Source: Xestospongia bergquistia
Lineage: Eukaryota > Porifera > Demospongiae > Haplosclerida > Petrosiidae
DNA: 64,000 nt
Direction: 5' to 3'
Assembly (NCBI GenBank): GCA_963965975.1
Contig: OZ014414.1
Span: 1,054,001 to 1,118,000, forward strand
The first letter of the stretch is position 1; the number at the start of each line of letters is the position of its first letter. Below, piece after piece: positions 25,555 to 36,744 of this stretch. The position numbers and the translations under genes are program-made. The notes beneath the pieces are model-generated. The model made no database searches and was not told where the DNA came from. It saw only the letters and a list, made by a program, of their open reading frames with translations.

Positions 25555-27196
25555 ATGGAGCGTTGGACAGGTCGTGTAGCTTTAGTAACTGGAGCTAGTA
25601 GTGGTATAGGAGCAGCTATAACTGTAACACTAGCACAGAAAGGAATGATAGTGATTGGAGTGGCTAGAAATAAAGATAAAATAGAGGTTAGTGAATGAAG
25701 GAGGTGTGGCTATATTTTAGCTACATAACTTTTATAGGCTTTGTCAAGCCAGTTAAGTGGTGCTAGTGGTAAGATAGTTGCTATAAAATGTGATGTATGT
25801 AATGAAGAGGAGATAAAGAGTGTCTTTGCTGCTGCTAAAACTCAGTTTGGAGGTATTGATGTGTGTATTAATAATGCGGGGTTGTCACATCAAACACCTA
25901 TATTAACAGGACATACAGACCACTTTAAAGAAATATTAGAGGTAGGTATAATTCCACCATATGTTTATCATATGACAATTTTGACATCGCAGTCCTTATA
26001 TTCTAATACAAGTATTAGAATTTTACAACTGGCTAAAGATATATTGAGCTATTGTGTATACTTAACGAAGAAAGATTTCATTCATTTTTATAAAACATCC
26101 TGATGCTAATGACATACTATTATATAATATTGTTACTATTGTAGGTCAATGTATTAGCACCATGTATTATAACACGAGAGTACATGACTCAATTGAAGGA
26201 GAGAGGAATAGATGACGGACATATCTTTATAACTAATGGGTGAGTGCTGATATATTGTTTGAGAATGCTGACCATTTAAATCACTTTTTTAATATAAACT
26301 ATGTAACGTAATGCTTTGTATTTTACAGGATAAGCATTACAGTTATGCCATATCATTAGGTTCATTTTATTAGGAGTAGTTAGTCACCAATACCTACCTT
26401 GTATTAGCCGAAAGCCATTTTGTTACTAGTAGTAATTTATTTTAGCTGGAAATAATGAATAAATAGTCAGTAGGTGAGTATTTCATGAACATAGAATCTT
26501 TGTTATGGAGTTATAATATGTTACACACTATTATCAAATGCTATAATGTTGATTAATTATTATATTGCTGGTATTATACATGTTGACAGTATTACTGGCC
26601 ATATTATGCATCCTTTGAAAACGCTTCATTTCTACACTGCTGCTAAACATGCAGTTACTGCTATTGTTGAGGGTATCCGTCAAGAGTTGAGAGAAATGAA
26701 ATCAAAGTGTCGTGTCACAGTAAGTTTATATTACAATTTTATATTGTATATCACATGCAAAATAATATTTAATATTATTTTTGCAGTCTATATCGCCTGG
26801 TCTGGTGAGAACAGAGTTTATAGGGAGATTTACAAAAGCAGACAATATTGATGAAGTGATGAAAAGCTATGACAAACTTGTTGATAGTGTAAGAAGTTGT
26901 ACTACTACTACTAGTATGATTATGTCATAATTTGTAATTTATTTGGCCTGTCCTGAAGTTAGATTAGGTGCTATATGTTGGCTCAACAAATTATGTGTGT
27001 ACACTTATAAGTATAGTATTTGTATTATAGTATGGGATATTATTACCTGATGATATAGCCAGTGCTGTGGTCTTTATCTTGTCTGCTCCACCAAGAATGG
27101 AGGTACAGGTTTGAAATGCCTATTTGTTTAAACATGTATGTTTATTATGTATAGGTGAATGAAATAATTATAAGACCAACTGCTCAACCTCATTAG
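25555..27196 (+). CDS. SDR copy B, DHRS11-like short-chain dehydrogenase lacking the catalytic Ser
   Basis: Seven exons (25555-25686, 25738-25941, 26145-26239, 26590-26719, 26787-26888, 27031-27102, 27155-27196) join to 258 aa. Classical SDRs are NAD(P)(H)-dependent oxidoreductases. Seen: cofactor motif TGASSGIG (12-19), D63, NNAG (89-92), N114, and Y159-x-x-x-K163 (FYTAAK). The catalytic Ser at 144, present in the other intact copies, is Gly here: exon 3 ends AAT GG and exon 4 starts T, giving TNG-ITGH instead of NS-xxGH. PG motif SISPGLVRTEF is kept. Similarity is to DHRS11-type carbonyl reductases (HFYSATK, EGxRQELRE, SPG, RPT at the C-terminus). Open frame and splice sites are intact, so it may be expressed but catalytically impaired or altered. 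Confidence 0.85.
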
Positions 27197-27636
27197 AAAA
27201 CTCAAAAATATTCAATTTGAGAGTAGTACTTATAAATAGTTTTTTTTTCATGATCAATTAATAACCTTTTTGTTTGATCAAATAAATGGCTTGTGGCCAA
27301 TAATTGTAGGTACACTGTAAGTATGTTTGAAGTGTTAAAATGTAAGTACTACATGTAGTACTACTAATACATACCTTTCTTGTAGTACATTTTACTATGA
27401 AATATTTGCTTGGTGTATAAGCATAATCATTGCTTTATTGCAATTAAGGAAAACCTGCAAACCTCACTGTCACGATGTATATATGCTTAAGTGTTATACC
27501 TATAATTGCAATTAAATTATGTTATCATACGACCAACTTTCTGAAGAATTTTCAGAAGACAAAATTGATAAACTTAAAAAAAACATTCAAGTTGTTCATT
27601 TAGGTTCCTAACGATTACATAACTATATATCTTAGT
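27197..27636. other. Spacer between SDR copies B and C
   Basis: Repeats of the family's 3' and 5' flanks. It includes TACACTGTA at 27311-27319, a candidate footprint of the MITE found at the equivalent point at 35576, and the conserved upstream block (about 27510-27708) shared with copies at 31818 and 36745. Confidence 0.6.
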
Positions 27637-27642
27637 CACGTG
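27637..27642. promoter_or_regulatory. Conserved CACGTG box upstream of SDR copy C
   Basis: The E-box-like palindrome lies 72 bp before the ATG in a block (TTAGTCACGTG..TACTTGTGGTT) shared with two other intact copies. Promoter role is inference. Confidence 0.4.
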
Positions 27643-27708
27643 TGTACTTGTGGTTAATTAAAATTATTCTTAAGCTTATTTAAAAAGTGCCCTTTGAAAA
27701 AAAAAGAA

Positions 27709-28815
27709 ATGGAACGTTGGACAGGTCGTGTAGCTTTGGTAACTGGAGCTAGTAGTGGTATAGGAGCAGCTATAACTGTAACACTAGCACAGAAAGGAAT
27801 GATAGTGATTGGAGTGGCTAGAAATAAAGACAAAGTAGAGGTTAGTGAATGAAGGAGGTGTGGCTATATTTTAACTAAATATCTTTTATAGGCTTTGTCT
27901 AGTCAGTTAAGTGGTGCTAGTGGTAAGATAGTTGCTATGAAATGTGATGTATGTAATGAAGAAGAGATAAAGAGTGTCTTTGCTGCTGCTAAAACTCAGT
28001 TTGGAGGTGTTGATGTGTGTATTAATAATGCTGGATTAGCTCATAATGCTCCAATATTAACTGGAGAAACTCATTACTGGAGAGATATGTTAGAGGTAAG
28101 CTAACAGTAGTACAAATAGTTATCATCATTCATCATTATAGGTCAATGTATTAGCACCATGCATTATAGCACGAGAGTATATGACTCAATTGAAAGAGAG
28201 AGGAGTAGATGATGGACACATTATTATTCTCAACAGGTATATAAAGAACCAATGTTTTTGTTAAGGAACCTAATAATGTTAGTTTAGTGTTGCCGGACAT
28301 AAAGTAATCCAAGCATCATCTTGTCATTTCTACTGCGCCAGTAAATTTGCTGTTACTGCTATAGTTGAGGGCATACGTCAGGAGTTGAGGGAGATGAAGT
28401 CAAACTGTCGTGTTACTGTAAGTACATATTAGTAAGTATGCAATAGTAATTGTTTTTTGCAGTCAGTATCACCTGGTCATGTGCGCACAGAGTTTATGGG
28501 GAGGTTTATAAAGGCAGATGATATCAAAGAATCAATAAAAATGTATGATTCAGTTCTTCCCAATAATGTAAGAAGTTAGGTATTACTTTTCACAACTATG
28601 TTTTTAATTAATACCTCTTAAACTTTTTAATGACACATTTGTGCCTATAGGCTGAGGTACTGCTACCTGAAGATGTAACCAGTGGTGTGGTGTTCGTTTT
28701 GAGTGCTCCACCAAGAATGGAGGTATGTGCATATTACATTATACAAGATTGTGTAATATTTTTACTAATATAGGTAAATGAGATAATTATACGTCCTACT
28801 GCTCAAGATATTTAA
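27709..28815 (+). CDS. SDR copy C, DHRS11-like short-chain dehydrogenase
   Basis: Seven exons (27709-27840, 27892-28095, 28142-28236, 28288-28417, 28463-28567, 28651-28722, 28774-28815) join to 259 aa. The full classical SDR set is visible: TGASSGIG (12-19), NNAG (89-92), N114, catalytic S144 (NSVAGH), Y159 and K163 (HFYCASK), and SVSPGHVRTEF. The C-terminus reads NEIIIRPTAQDI. A reductase/dehydrogenase acting on a small carbonyl or steroid-like substrate is expected from DHRS11-like features; the substrate is unknown. Introns are 45-83 bp. It shares exon 1 and most of exon 2 almost exactly with all other copies; exons 3-7 group with the copies at 31818, 36745 and 40978. Confidence 0.93.
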
Positions 28816-28947
28816 AAGAATTGACATCAGACTTAGATTAAAAACAATTTAGATTAGAACTGTAGTGTCTTAGTTTTATCTTTAACTAATGTTTTGCATA
28901 GGTTCTTGCTACCAATTGTATAATAATTTTTTACTATAACTTAATGT

Positions 28948-29073
28948 GAAATTGGACATAAAGTACCAGCAAGAAAAGCTGTCATTTCTATTCTGCTATT
29001 AAATTTGCAGTTACTGCTATTGTTGAGGGGATACGTCAAGAGCTGAGGAAAATAAAGGCAAACTGTTGAGTGA
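28948..29073 (+). pseudogene. SDR exon 4 fragment
   Basis: Matches exon 4 (GGACATAAAGTACCAGC, ...TTCTATTCTGCTATTAAATT, ...GTTGAGGGGATACGTCAAGAG) with an in-frame TGA after AACTGT. No neighbouring exons. Confidence 0.8.
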
Positions 29074-29129
29074 CAGTAAGCTTTATATTACTGTATTAAT
29101 AGGTAAATAGGACATTGTTATAGTCAGCA

Positions 29130-29460
29130 TGCCAGTACATACAAGTTACCGCCGAACTTAAAGTTAGCGAGATACTAAATAAAAATCACAAACTGCACAT
29201 ACTCAGTCCACGTCAAATTAGGGATAACAATATACAGGGGTGGAGGAACATATTTGTATTTGGGGGGGGGGAGGGGCACCAAAGGAGGGGGTGTTTTTGC
29301 TTTTAATCCTTAAATACACATCAATTTTGGTATAATTTCATATAACATGATTATGTGAAAGAAATTATTTTATTGAATGATATAATGTGGTTATAAAATC
29401 ATGACTTTCCCCCTTCAAAATTAAGCAAACTATAAATTTAATTAGACAACCTGTAATCCC
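29130..29460. repeat. Unclassified inserted repeat between SDR copies
   Basis: The first part (CCGCCGAACTTAAAGTTAGC...AAAAATCACAAACTGC) recurs at 39948-40020 (CCGCCAAACTTAAAATTGGC...AAAAATCACAAATTGC), so it is a dispersed repeat. A G-rich stretch (29263-29291) follows a TACAGGGG end typical of short DNA elements; no second end was found. Confidence 0.5.
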
Positions 29461-29491
29461 TATCATTGTGACCATTAATCTGAAAAATTCA

Positions 29492-31008
29492 ACATGGACA
29501 GGTCGTGTAGCTTTGATTACTGGAGCTAGTAGTGGTATAGGAGCAGCTATAACTGTAACACTAGCACAGAAAGGAATGATAGTGATTGGAGTGGCTAGAA
29601 ATAAAGACAGAGTAGAGGTCAGTGATGAAGGAGGTGTGGCTATGTTTTAGCTCTGTCTAGTCAGTTAAATGGTACTAGTGGTAAGATTGTTGCTATGAAA
29701 TGTGATGTATGTAATGAAGAGGAAATAAAGAGTGTCTTTGCTGCCATTAAAGCTCAATTTGGAGGTGTTGATGCGTGTATTAATAATGCACGCTTGTCAC
29801 ATCAAACACCTATGTTAACAGGACATACTGAACACTTTAAAGAAATATTAGAGTTAGGTATAAGATACTGAGCTATTGTGTATGCTTAGCGAAGAAACAT
29901 TTAATTCATTTTTATCTTGATGCTAGTGTAATACTATTGTATAATATAGTTACTATTACAGGTCAATGTATTAGCACCATGTATAACACAAGAATAAATG
30001 ACTCAATTGAAGGAGAGAGCAATAGATGATGGACACATCTTTATAACTAATGGGTGAGTGCTAATATATTATTTGAAAATTTTAATACTGACCATTTAAA
30101 TCACTTTTTTAATTCTAAATCATGCAACATTTGTTTTTTTACAGGATAGGCATTACAGTTATGCCATGTTATTAGGTTCATTTTATTGGGAGTAGTGTAG
30201 TCACCAGTAACTACCTTCTGTTAGCCTTGAAAGTCATTTATTATTATTTATTGCTAATAGTTTAGCTAGAAGTAATGAATAAATAATCAGTAAGTAAGTA
30301 TTTCATGTACGTAGAATCTCTGTTAAGTAGCTATATGTTACACACCATTAGCAAGGGCTATAATGTTTGAATAATTATTATATTGGCATTATTACATGTT
30401 GACAGTATTACTGGCCACATTATGCATCCTTTGAAAACACTTCATTTCTATTCTGTTGCTAAGCACGCAGTTACTACTATTGTTGAGGGTATCCGTCAAG
30501 AGTTAAGAGAGATGAAATCAAACTGTTGTGTCACAGTAAGTTTATATTACAATTATATATTGTATATCACATGCACAGTAATATTATTTTTGCAGTCTAT
30601 ATCACCTGAGGATAGAGTTTGTAGGGAGATTTACAAAAGCAGACAATATTGATGAAGTGATGAAAAGCTATGACAAACTTGTTGATAGTGTAAGAAGTTG
30701 TACTACTACTACTAGTATGATTATGTCATAATTCGTAATTTATTTGGCCTGTCCTGAAGTTAGATTAGGTGCTATATGTTGGCTTGACAAATTATGTGTG
30801 TACACTTATAATTATTTAAAATAGTGTTTGTATTATAGTATGGGATATTATTACCTGATGATATAGCCAGTGCTGTGGTCTTTATCTTGTCTGCATGCTC
30901 CACCAAGAATGGAGGTACAGGTTTGAAATGCCTACTTGTTTAAACATGTATGTTTATTATGTATAGGTGAATGAAATAATTATAAGACCAACTGCTCAAC
31001 CTCATTAG
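29492..31008 (+). pseudogene. SDR pseudogene D (relative of copy B)
   Basis: All seven exon regions are present and ordered, with copy B-type 3' exons (SITGHIMHPLKTLHFY, ending QPH-stop). Breaks: the first three codons including ATG are deleted; intron 1 is shrunk to about 33 bp and the first base of exon 2 lost; exon 3 has a deletion and a TAA after ACAAGAA; exon 5 lost the GLVR codons; exon 6 has a 4-base insertion (TCTGCATGCTCC). The exon 3 end is AATGG, the same Ser-to-Gly state as copy B. Confidence 0.88.
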
Positions 31009-31123
31009 AAAACTCAAAATATTCAATTTGAGAGTAACAGTTATAAATAAATTGATTTTTTTCATGATCAATTAGTAACCTTTTTTGTTTGATGAAATAA
31101 CAGCTTGTGGCCAATAATTGTAG

Positions 31124-31126
31124 GTA
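31124..31126. other. Empty MITE target site (paralogous to 35576)
   Basis: Reads GTAGGTAGTATGTTTG with a single TA. The equivalent spacer at 35570 reads GTAGGTA, MITE, TAGTAAGTTTG. Confidence 0.7.
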
Positions 31127-31317
31127 GTATGTTTGAAATGTTAAAATGTGAGTATTACATGGTGTACAATTGCAACCACAAACTTTCTGTAGTATACTTT
31201 ACTACGAAATATTTGCTTGGTGTATAAGTATAATCAATGCTTTATTGCAATTAAACTGCAGGCCTCACTGTCACAATGTATATATGCTTAAGTATTATAG
31301 CTACTATTATATAAGAG

Positions 31318-31515
31318 TGAAAATAAGTTGATGATACGGCAATATCAATGAAAGCCTATGATGTAGCTTTATGTAGTGTAATGGGATATTATTATTGTAT
31401 TAGTTCATAACCAGTATTTATATTCTACACTTGAATATATAAGATGACATCCTGTTAGCTAAAGATGTAACCAATGCTTTGGTTTTGTTCTGAGTGCACC
31501 ACCAAGAACAGAGCA
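31318..31515 (+). pseudogene. SDR exon 5-6 fragment
   Basis: Weak but ordered matches: AAAGCCTATGATG (exon 5 end), CTGTTAGCTAAAGATGTAACCAATGC and GAGTGCACCACCAAGAA (exon 6). A sister fragment lies at 36003-36215, so it was duplicated with its flank. Confidence 0.65.
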
Positions 31516-31717
31516 TATATACATACACATGCTAGACTTTAATATTAGTTTACTTTACACTTTTTATAATTCCAATTAAATTATCTGATTATACGACCAA
31601 CTTCTGAAGAATTTTTAGAAGAAAAAAATTGACAAACTTGAAAAAACATTCAAGAGTTTCATTTATTACATCTAGATTCCTAACAATACATCGCTATATA
31701 TCTTAGTGATTTTTAGT

Positions 31718-31723
31718 CACGTG
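31718..31723. promoter_or_regulatory. Conserved CACGTG box upstream of SDR copy E
   Basis: 100 bp before the ATG, in the same conserved upstream block as copies C and H. Regulatory role is inference. Confidence 0.4.
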
Positions 31724-31817
31724 TTTACTTGTGGTTTATTAAATTATTGTTTAGTTAATATTAAAGGTGCTGCATGTAATAAGTGTATTTTGAAACAAAA
31801 CGTAAGTGCCGTTTGAA

Positions 31818-32927
31818 ATGGAACGTTGGATAGGTCGTGTAGCTTTGGTAACTGGAGCTAGTAGTGGTATAGGAGCAGCTATAACTGTAGGACTAGCACA
31901 GAAAGGAATGATAGTGATTGGAGTGGCTAGAAATAAAGATAAAGTAGAGGTCAGTGAATGAAGAAGTTATGGCTATATTTAGCTATATACCTTTTACAGG
32001 CTTTGTCCAGCCAGTTAAGTGGTGCTAGTGGTAAGATAGTTGCTATAAAATGTGATGTATGTAATGAAGAGGAGATAAAGAGTGTCTTTGCTGCTGCTAA
32101 AACTCAGTTTGGAGGTGTTGATGTCTGTATTAATAATGCTGGATTAGCTCATAATGCTCCAATATTAACTGGAGAAACTCATTACTGGAGAGATATGTTA
32201 GAGGTAAGCTAACAGTAGTACAAATAGTTATCATCATCATTCATCATTATAGGTCAATCTATTAGCACCATGCATTATAACACGAGAGTATATGACTCAA
32301 TTGAAAGAGAGAGGAGTAGATGATGGACACATTATTATTCTCAACAGGTATATAAAGAATCCAATTTTTTGTGAAGGAACCTAATAATGTTGGTTTAGTA
32401 TTGCTGGACATAAAGTGATCCAAGCAACACCTATTCATTTCTACTCTGCCACTAAATTTGCTATCACTGCAATAGTTGAGGGCATACGTCAGGAGTTGAG
32501 GGAGATGAAGTCAAACTGTCGTGTTACTGTAAGTACATATTAGTAAGTATGCAATAGTAATTGTTTTTTGCAGTCAGTATCACCTGGTCATGTGCGTACA
32601 GAGTTTCTAGGGAGGCTTATGAAGGCAGATGATATCAAAGAATCAACAAAAATGTATGATTCAGTTCTTCCTAATTATGTAAGAAGTTAGGCACTACTTT
32701 TTTACATCTAAACTTTTAATAAATACATCATAAGATTTTTAATGACACATTTCTTCTTACAGGGTGAGGTGCTTATACCTGAAGATGTAACCAGTGCTGT
32801 GTTCTTTGTTTTGAGTGCTCCACCAAGAATGGAGGTATGTGCACATTACAATATATAAGATTGTGTAATATTTTTACTAATATAGGTGAATGAGATAATT
32901 GTACGTCCTACTGCTGAAGATGTTTAA
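31818..32927 (+). CDS. SDR copy E, DHRS11-like short-chain dehydrogenase
   Basis: Seven exons (31818-31949, 32000-32203, 32253-32347, 32399-32528, 32574-32678, 32763-32834, 32886-32927) join to 259 aa. All catalytic residues are kept: TGASSGIG, NNAG, N114, S144 (NSIAGH), Y159/K163 (HFYSATK), SPGHVRTEF. Differences from copy C include G28 in place of T28 in TVGLAQKG, N-to-Y at the end of exon 5, and C-terminal AEDV. Likely an active oxidoreductase; substrate unknown. Confidence 0.93.
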
Positions 32928-33264
32928 AAAGAATTGACATCAGACTTAAATTAAAAACAATTTAGATTAGAAACTGTAGTGTCGTAGTTTTATCTTTACC
33001 TAATTTTTGCTTAAATATTTGCTACCAGTTGTGTAATATTTTTTACTATAACTCAATGTGGAATATTATATTTGAATAAAAATTAATGAACAAACTTAAC
33101 ATTTAAATGTTTTTCCCTCAGTCATATCTTTAGCTTATTGTTGTATTTTGTTAGTTCCATTAATTTTAAATACACTCCATTCCTGCTATACTAACAAGGA
33201 ACCAGAATAGCGATTTCTCCATGCAGTATTAATTGATCAATCACGGAGTAGTTAACTTCACAAA

Positions 33265-33796
33265 GGAGCGTTGGATAGGTCGTACGGAAGCCTCAGACGG
33301 ACATTCCTTCCAATTTTAATATAACGGGATTATACGGAGTTTTAATGTCCGTATGTATGAGTATGTAATGTAAAGAGTGTGTTTGCTGCTGCTAAAACTC
33401 AGTTTGGAGGTGCTGATCTGTGTATTAATAATGCGACTAGCTCATAATGCTCCTTTATTAACTGGAGAATCTCATTACTGGAGAGATACGTTAGAGATGA
33501 AAAATGATGTTTGATGGTATAATGACATATCTTTCAATTGTCATTTGTAGATTAATGTATTAGCATCATGTGTTATAACACAAGAGTACATCTTTATTGT
33601 CAACAGGTATAGAAATGTATTGGAATATGAAGGATAAGTAATTATGATTTATAATATAGTGACAGTGGTATTGGACATAAAGTACCAGCAAGAAAAGCTG
33701 TTTGTTTCTAGTTTGCTACTAAACTAGTAGTTACTGCTAATGTTGAGGGGATACGTCAAGAGTTGAGGGATAAGGCAATCATGTCATTGTGACTGC
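33265..33796 (+). pseudogene. SDR pseudogene F
   Basis: The start of exon 1 (GAGCGTTGGATAGGTCGTA, 33266) runs into unrelated sequence. An exon 2 piece follows (AAGAGTGTGTTTGCTGCTGC to GAGAGATACGTTAGAG) with a frameshift in the NNAG region, then shortened exon 3 and exon 4 with TAG in place of the YxxxK Tyr region. No exons 5-7. Confidence 0.82.
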
Positions 33797-34100
33797 AGAA
33801 AAATGAATATAATATATTTAACTCAAACTTTTTTCAGTAGAACCATATAACACTAGAATAATTCTATTTGTATACTTCAGTAGATGAGTTCTAATTATGG
33901 TTCACTAACAGATATTGTTATAATATGTAATACTCATATTGTTATAATATGAGTACTACATTAACTAATACATAACTTTCTTGTTTTCCATTTTATTATG
34001 AAATATTTGTATTGGTATATAAGTGTAGTCATTGCTTTATTATAATATATATGATTAAAAAACACCTGCAGACCTCACTACCAGAATGCATGTTTATTAT

Positions 34101-35458
34101 CATCAAAGCTCAATTTGGAGGCATTGATGTGTGTATTAATAATACAGGCTTGTCACATCAAACACCTATATTAACAGGACATACAGAACACTTTAAAGAA
34201 ATATTAGAGGTAGGTATAACTTCACCATTTGTTTATCATATGACAATTTTGATCTTAGAGTCCTTATATTGTTAAAAATGCAAGTGTTAGGATTTTACTA
34301 CTGGTTAAAGACATACTGAGCTATTGTGTATGCTTGGCAAAGATACATTTCATTCATTTTTATAAAGCATCCTGATGCTAATGACATACTATTATATAAT
34401 ATAGTTACTATTGTAGGTCAATTTACTAGCACCATGTATTATAATACGAGAGTACATGACTCAATTGAAGGAGAGAGGAATAGATGAAGGAAAAATCTTT
34501 AATGGGTGAGTGCTGATATATTATTTGAAAACACTGACCATTTAAATCACTTTTTAAACATAAATTAAGTAACGTAATGCTTTGTATTTTGCAGGATAAG
34601 CATTACAGTTATGCCATGTCATTAGGTTTATTTTATTAGGAGTAGTCTATATAGTCACCAACACTTACCTTGTATTAGCCTTGAAACCCATTTTCTTATT
34701 ATTTATTGCTAGTAATTGCAAGTAATGAACAAATAATCAGTAGGTGGAGTATTTCCTGTACATAGAACACTGTTAAGGAGATATAACATCCATTACCAAG
34801 AGCTATAATATTGAATAATTATTATATTGGTATTATACATGTTGACAGTATTACTGGCCATATGATGCATCCTTTGAAAACACTTCATTTCTACTCTGCT
34901 GCTAAACATGCAGTTACTGCTATTGTTGACGGTATCCGTCAAGAGTTAAGAGAAATGAAATCAAAGTGTCGTGTCACAGTAAGTTTATATTACAATTATA
35001 TATTGTATATCACATGCAAAATAATATTTAATATTATTTTTGCAGTCTATATCACCTGGTCTGGTGAGGACAGAGTTTGTAGGGAGATTTACAAAAGCAG
35101 ACAAAATTGATGAAGTGACGAAAAGCTATGACAAACTTGTTGACAGTGTAAGAAGTCGTACTACTACTAGTATGATGTCATAACTTGTAATTTATTTGGC
35201 CTATCCTGAAGCTAAATTAGGTGCTGTATGTTGGCTTAACAAATTATATGTGTACACTTATAAGTATTTAAAATAGTATTTGTATTATAGTATGGGATAT
35301 TATTACCTGATGATATAGCCAGTGCTGTGGTCTTTGTCTTGTCTGCTTCACCAAGAATGGGGTACAGGTTTGAAATGCCTACTTGTTTATACATGTATGT
35401 TTATTATTTATAGGTAAATGAAATAATTATAAGACCAACTGCTCAACCTCATTATTAG
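34101..35458 (+). pseudogene. SDR pseudogene G (relative of copy B)
   Basis: Begins inside exon 2 (CAATTTGGAGGCATTGATG); exon 1 is missing. Exon 3 is shortened before AATGG. Exon 4 is open (SITGHMMHPLKTLHFYSAAK), exon 5 is open (SISPGLVRTEFVG), exon 6 lost bases at its donor (AATGGGGTACAGG), exon 7 ends at TAG 35456-35458. It carries the copy B-type 3' half. Confidence 0.85.
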
Positions 35459-35575
35459 AAAACTCAAAATATTCAATTTGAGAGTAACAGTTATAAATAA
35501 ATTGATTTTTTTCATGATCAATTAATAACCTTTTTGTTTGATCAAATAACAGCTTGTGGTCAATAATTGTAGGTA

Positions 35576-35811
35576 CACTGTAAAATTCAATTCATTTAAT
35601 TCAACCATTCTTTGGTTGTATAGATTGCAATTGCAAACTTATTTTTGTTGAAAACTAATCACAATATTGTTTAGATTATTAATGTACTACTGCTTATGTA
35701 GCTACATAACCATCAATTTCATAAATACATTAGTAATCAAAATAGTATTGTGTTTACATTTTGCATATATAATAATGTATTAGTTAAAACAAACAATAAA
35801 TTTTTACAGTG
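35576..35811. mobile_element. MITE with CACTGTAAAA ends and TA target duplication
   Basis: 236 bp with inverted ends CACTGTAAAATTCAAT and TAAATTTTTACAGTG, TA on both sides (35574-35575 and 35812-35813). The interior matches the MITE at 3019-3261. The paralogous spacer near 31124 lacks it, which defines the ends exactly. Superfamily Tc1/mariner-like by TA target only. Confidence 0.88.
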
Positions 35812-36002
35812 TAGTAAGTTTGTTTAAAGTGTTAAAATGTGAGTACTAAGTGTAGTACAACTATAAACTTTCTGTAGTACATCTTACTATGAAATATTTG
35901 CTTGGTGTATAACAATAATCATTGCTTTATTGCAATTAAGGAAAGCCTGCAGGCCTCACTGTCACAATGTATATATGCTTAAGTATTATAGCTACTATTA
36001 TA

Positions 36003-36215
36003 TAAGAGTGAAAATAAGTTGATGACATGGCAATATCAATGAAAGCTTATGATGTAGCTTTTTATAGTGTAATGGGGTTACTATTATTGCATTATTTTAT
36101 AACCAGTATTTATATTCTATATTTTAAATTTTAATATATAAGATTAAATCCTGTTAGCTAAAGATGTAACCAAATGCTTTGGTTTGTTATGAGTGCACCC
36201 CAAAGAACAGAGTAT
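36003..36215 (+). pseudogene. SDR exon 5-6 fragment (sister of 31318-31515)
   Basis: Same ordered remnants (AAAGCTTATGATG, CTGTTAGCTAAAGATGTAACC, GAGTGCACCCCAAAGAA). Confidence 0.6.
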
Positions 36216-36660
36216 ATATATACATGGTAACAATAATTTAGACCATTTTTAATTTGTTTACAACATATTATAATCATATTATTTGGCCCTATCACCTTAT
36301 TTTTTTAATGTCTTAATATTGTCTTAAATTTAAAACATCAAACATTTGTTTGACATAGCAAGCACCATCAATTAATATAAAATTATTATACATTACCTTT
36401 GCTTCCTGTGAGTAAAGGTTGGGTGTGTACTTGTGTATGTATAATAGAATGATTAGTATCAGCAAAAGTTGGCCATTTGGGGAAATCTTAGTTTACTTTA
36501 TGCTTTTTGTAATTGCAAGTAAATTATGTTATCATACGACCAACTTCTGAAGAATTTTTAGAAGAAAAATTGACAAACTTGAAAAAAACATTCAAGAGTT
36601 TCATTTATTACATCTAGGTTCCTAACAACTACATAGCTATATATCTTAGTGATTTTTAGT

Positions 36661-36666
36661 CACGTG
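36661..36666. promoter_or_regulatory. Conserved CACGTG box upstream of SDR copy H
   Basis: 84 bp before the ATG, in the block shared with copies C and E. In copy J the equivalent reads ATCGTG, so the palindrome is lost there. Confidence 0.4.
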
Positions 36667-36744
36667 TTTACTTGTGGTTTATTAAATTATTGTTTAGTTA
36701 TTATTAAAAGTGCTGCATGTAATAAGTGCCTTTTGAAAAAAGAA

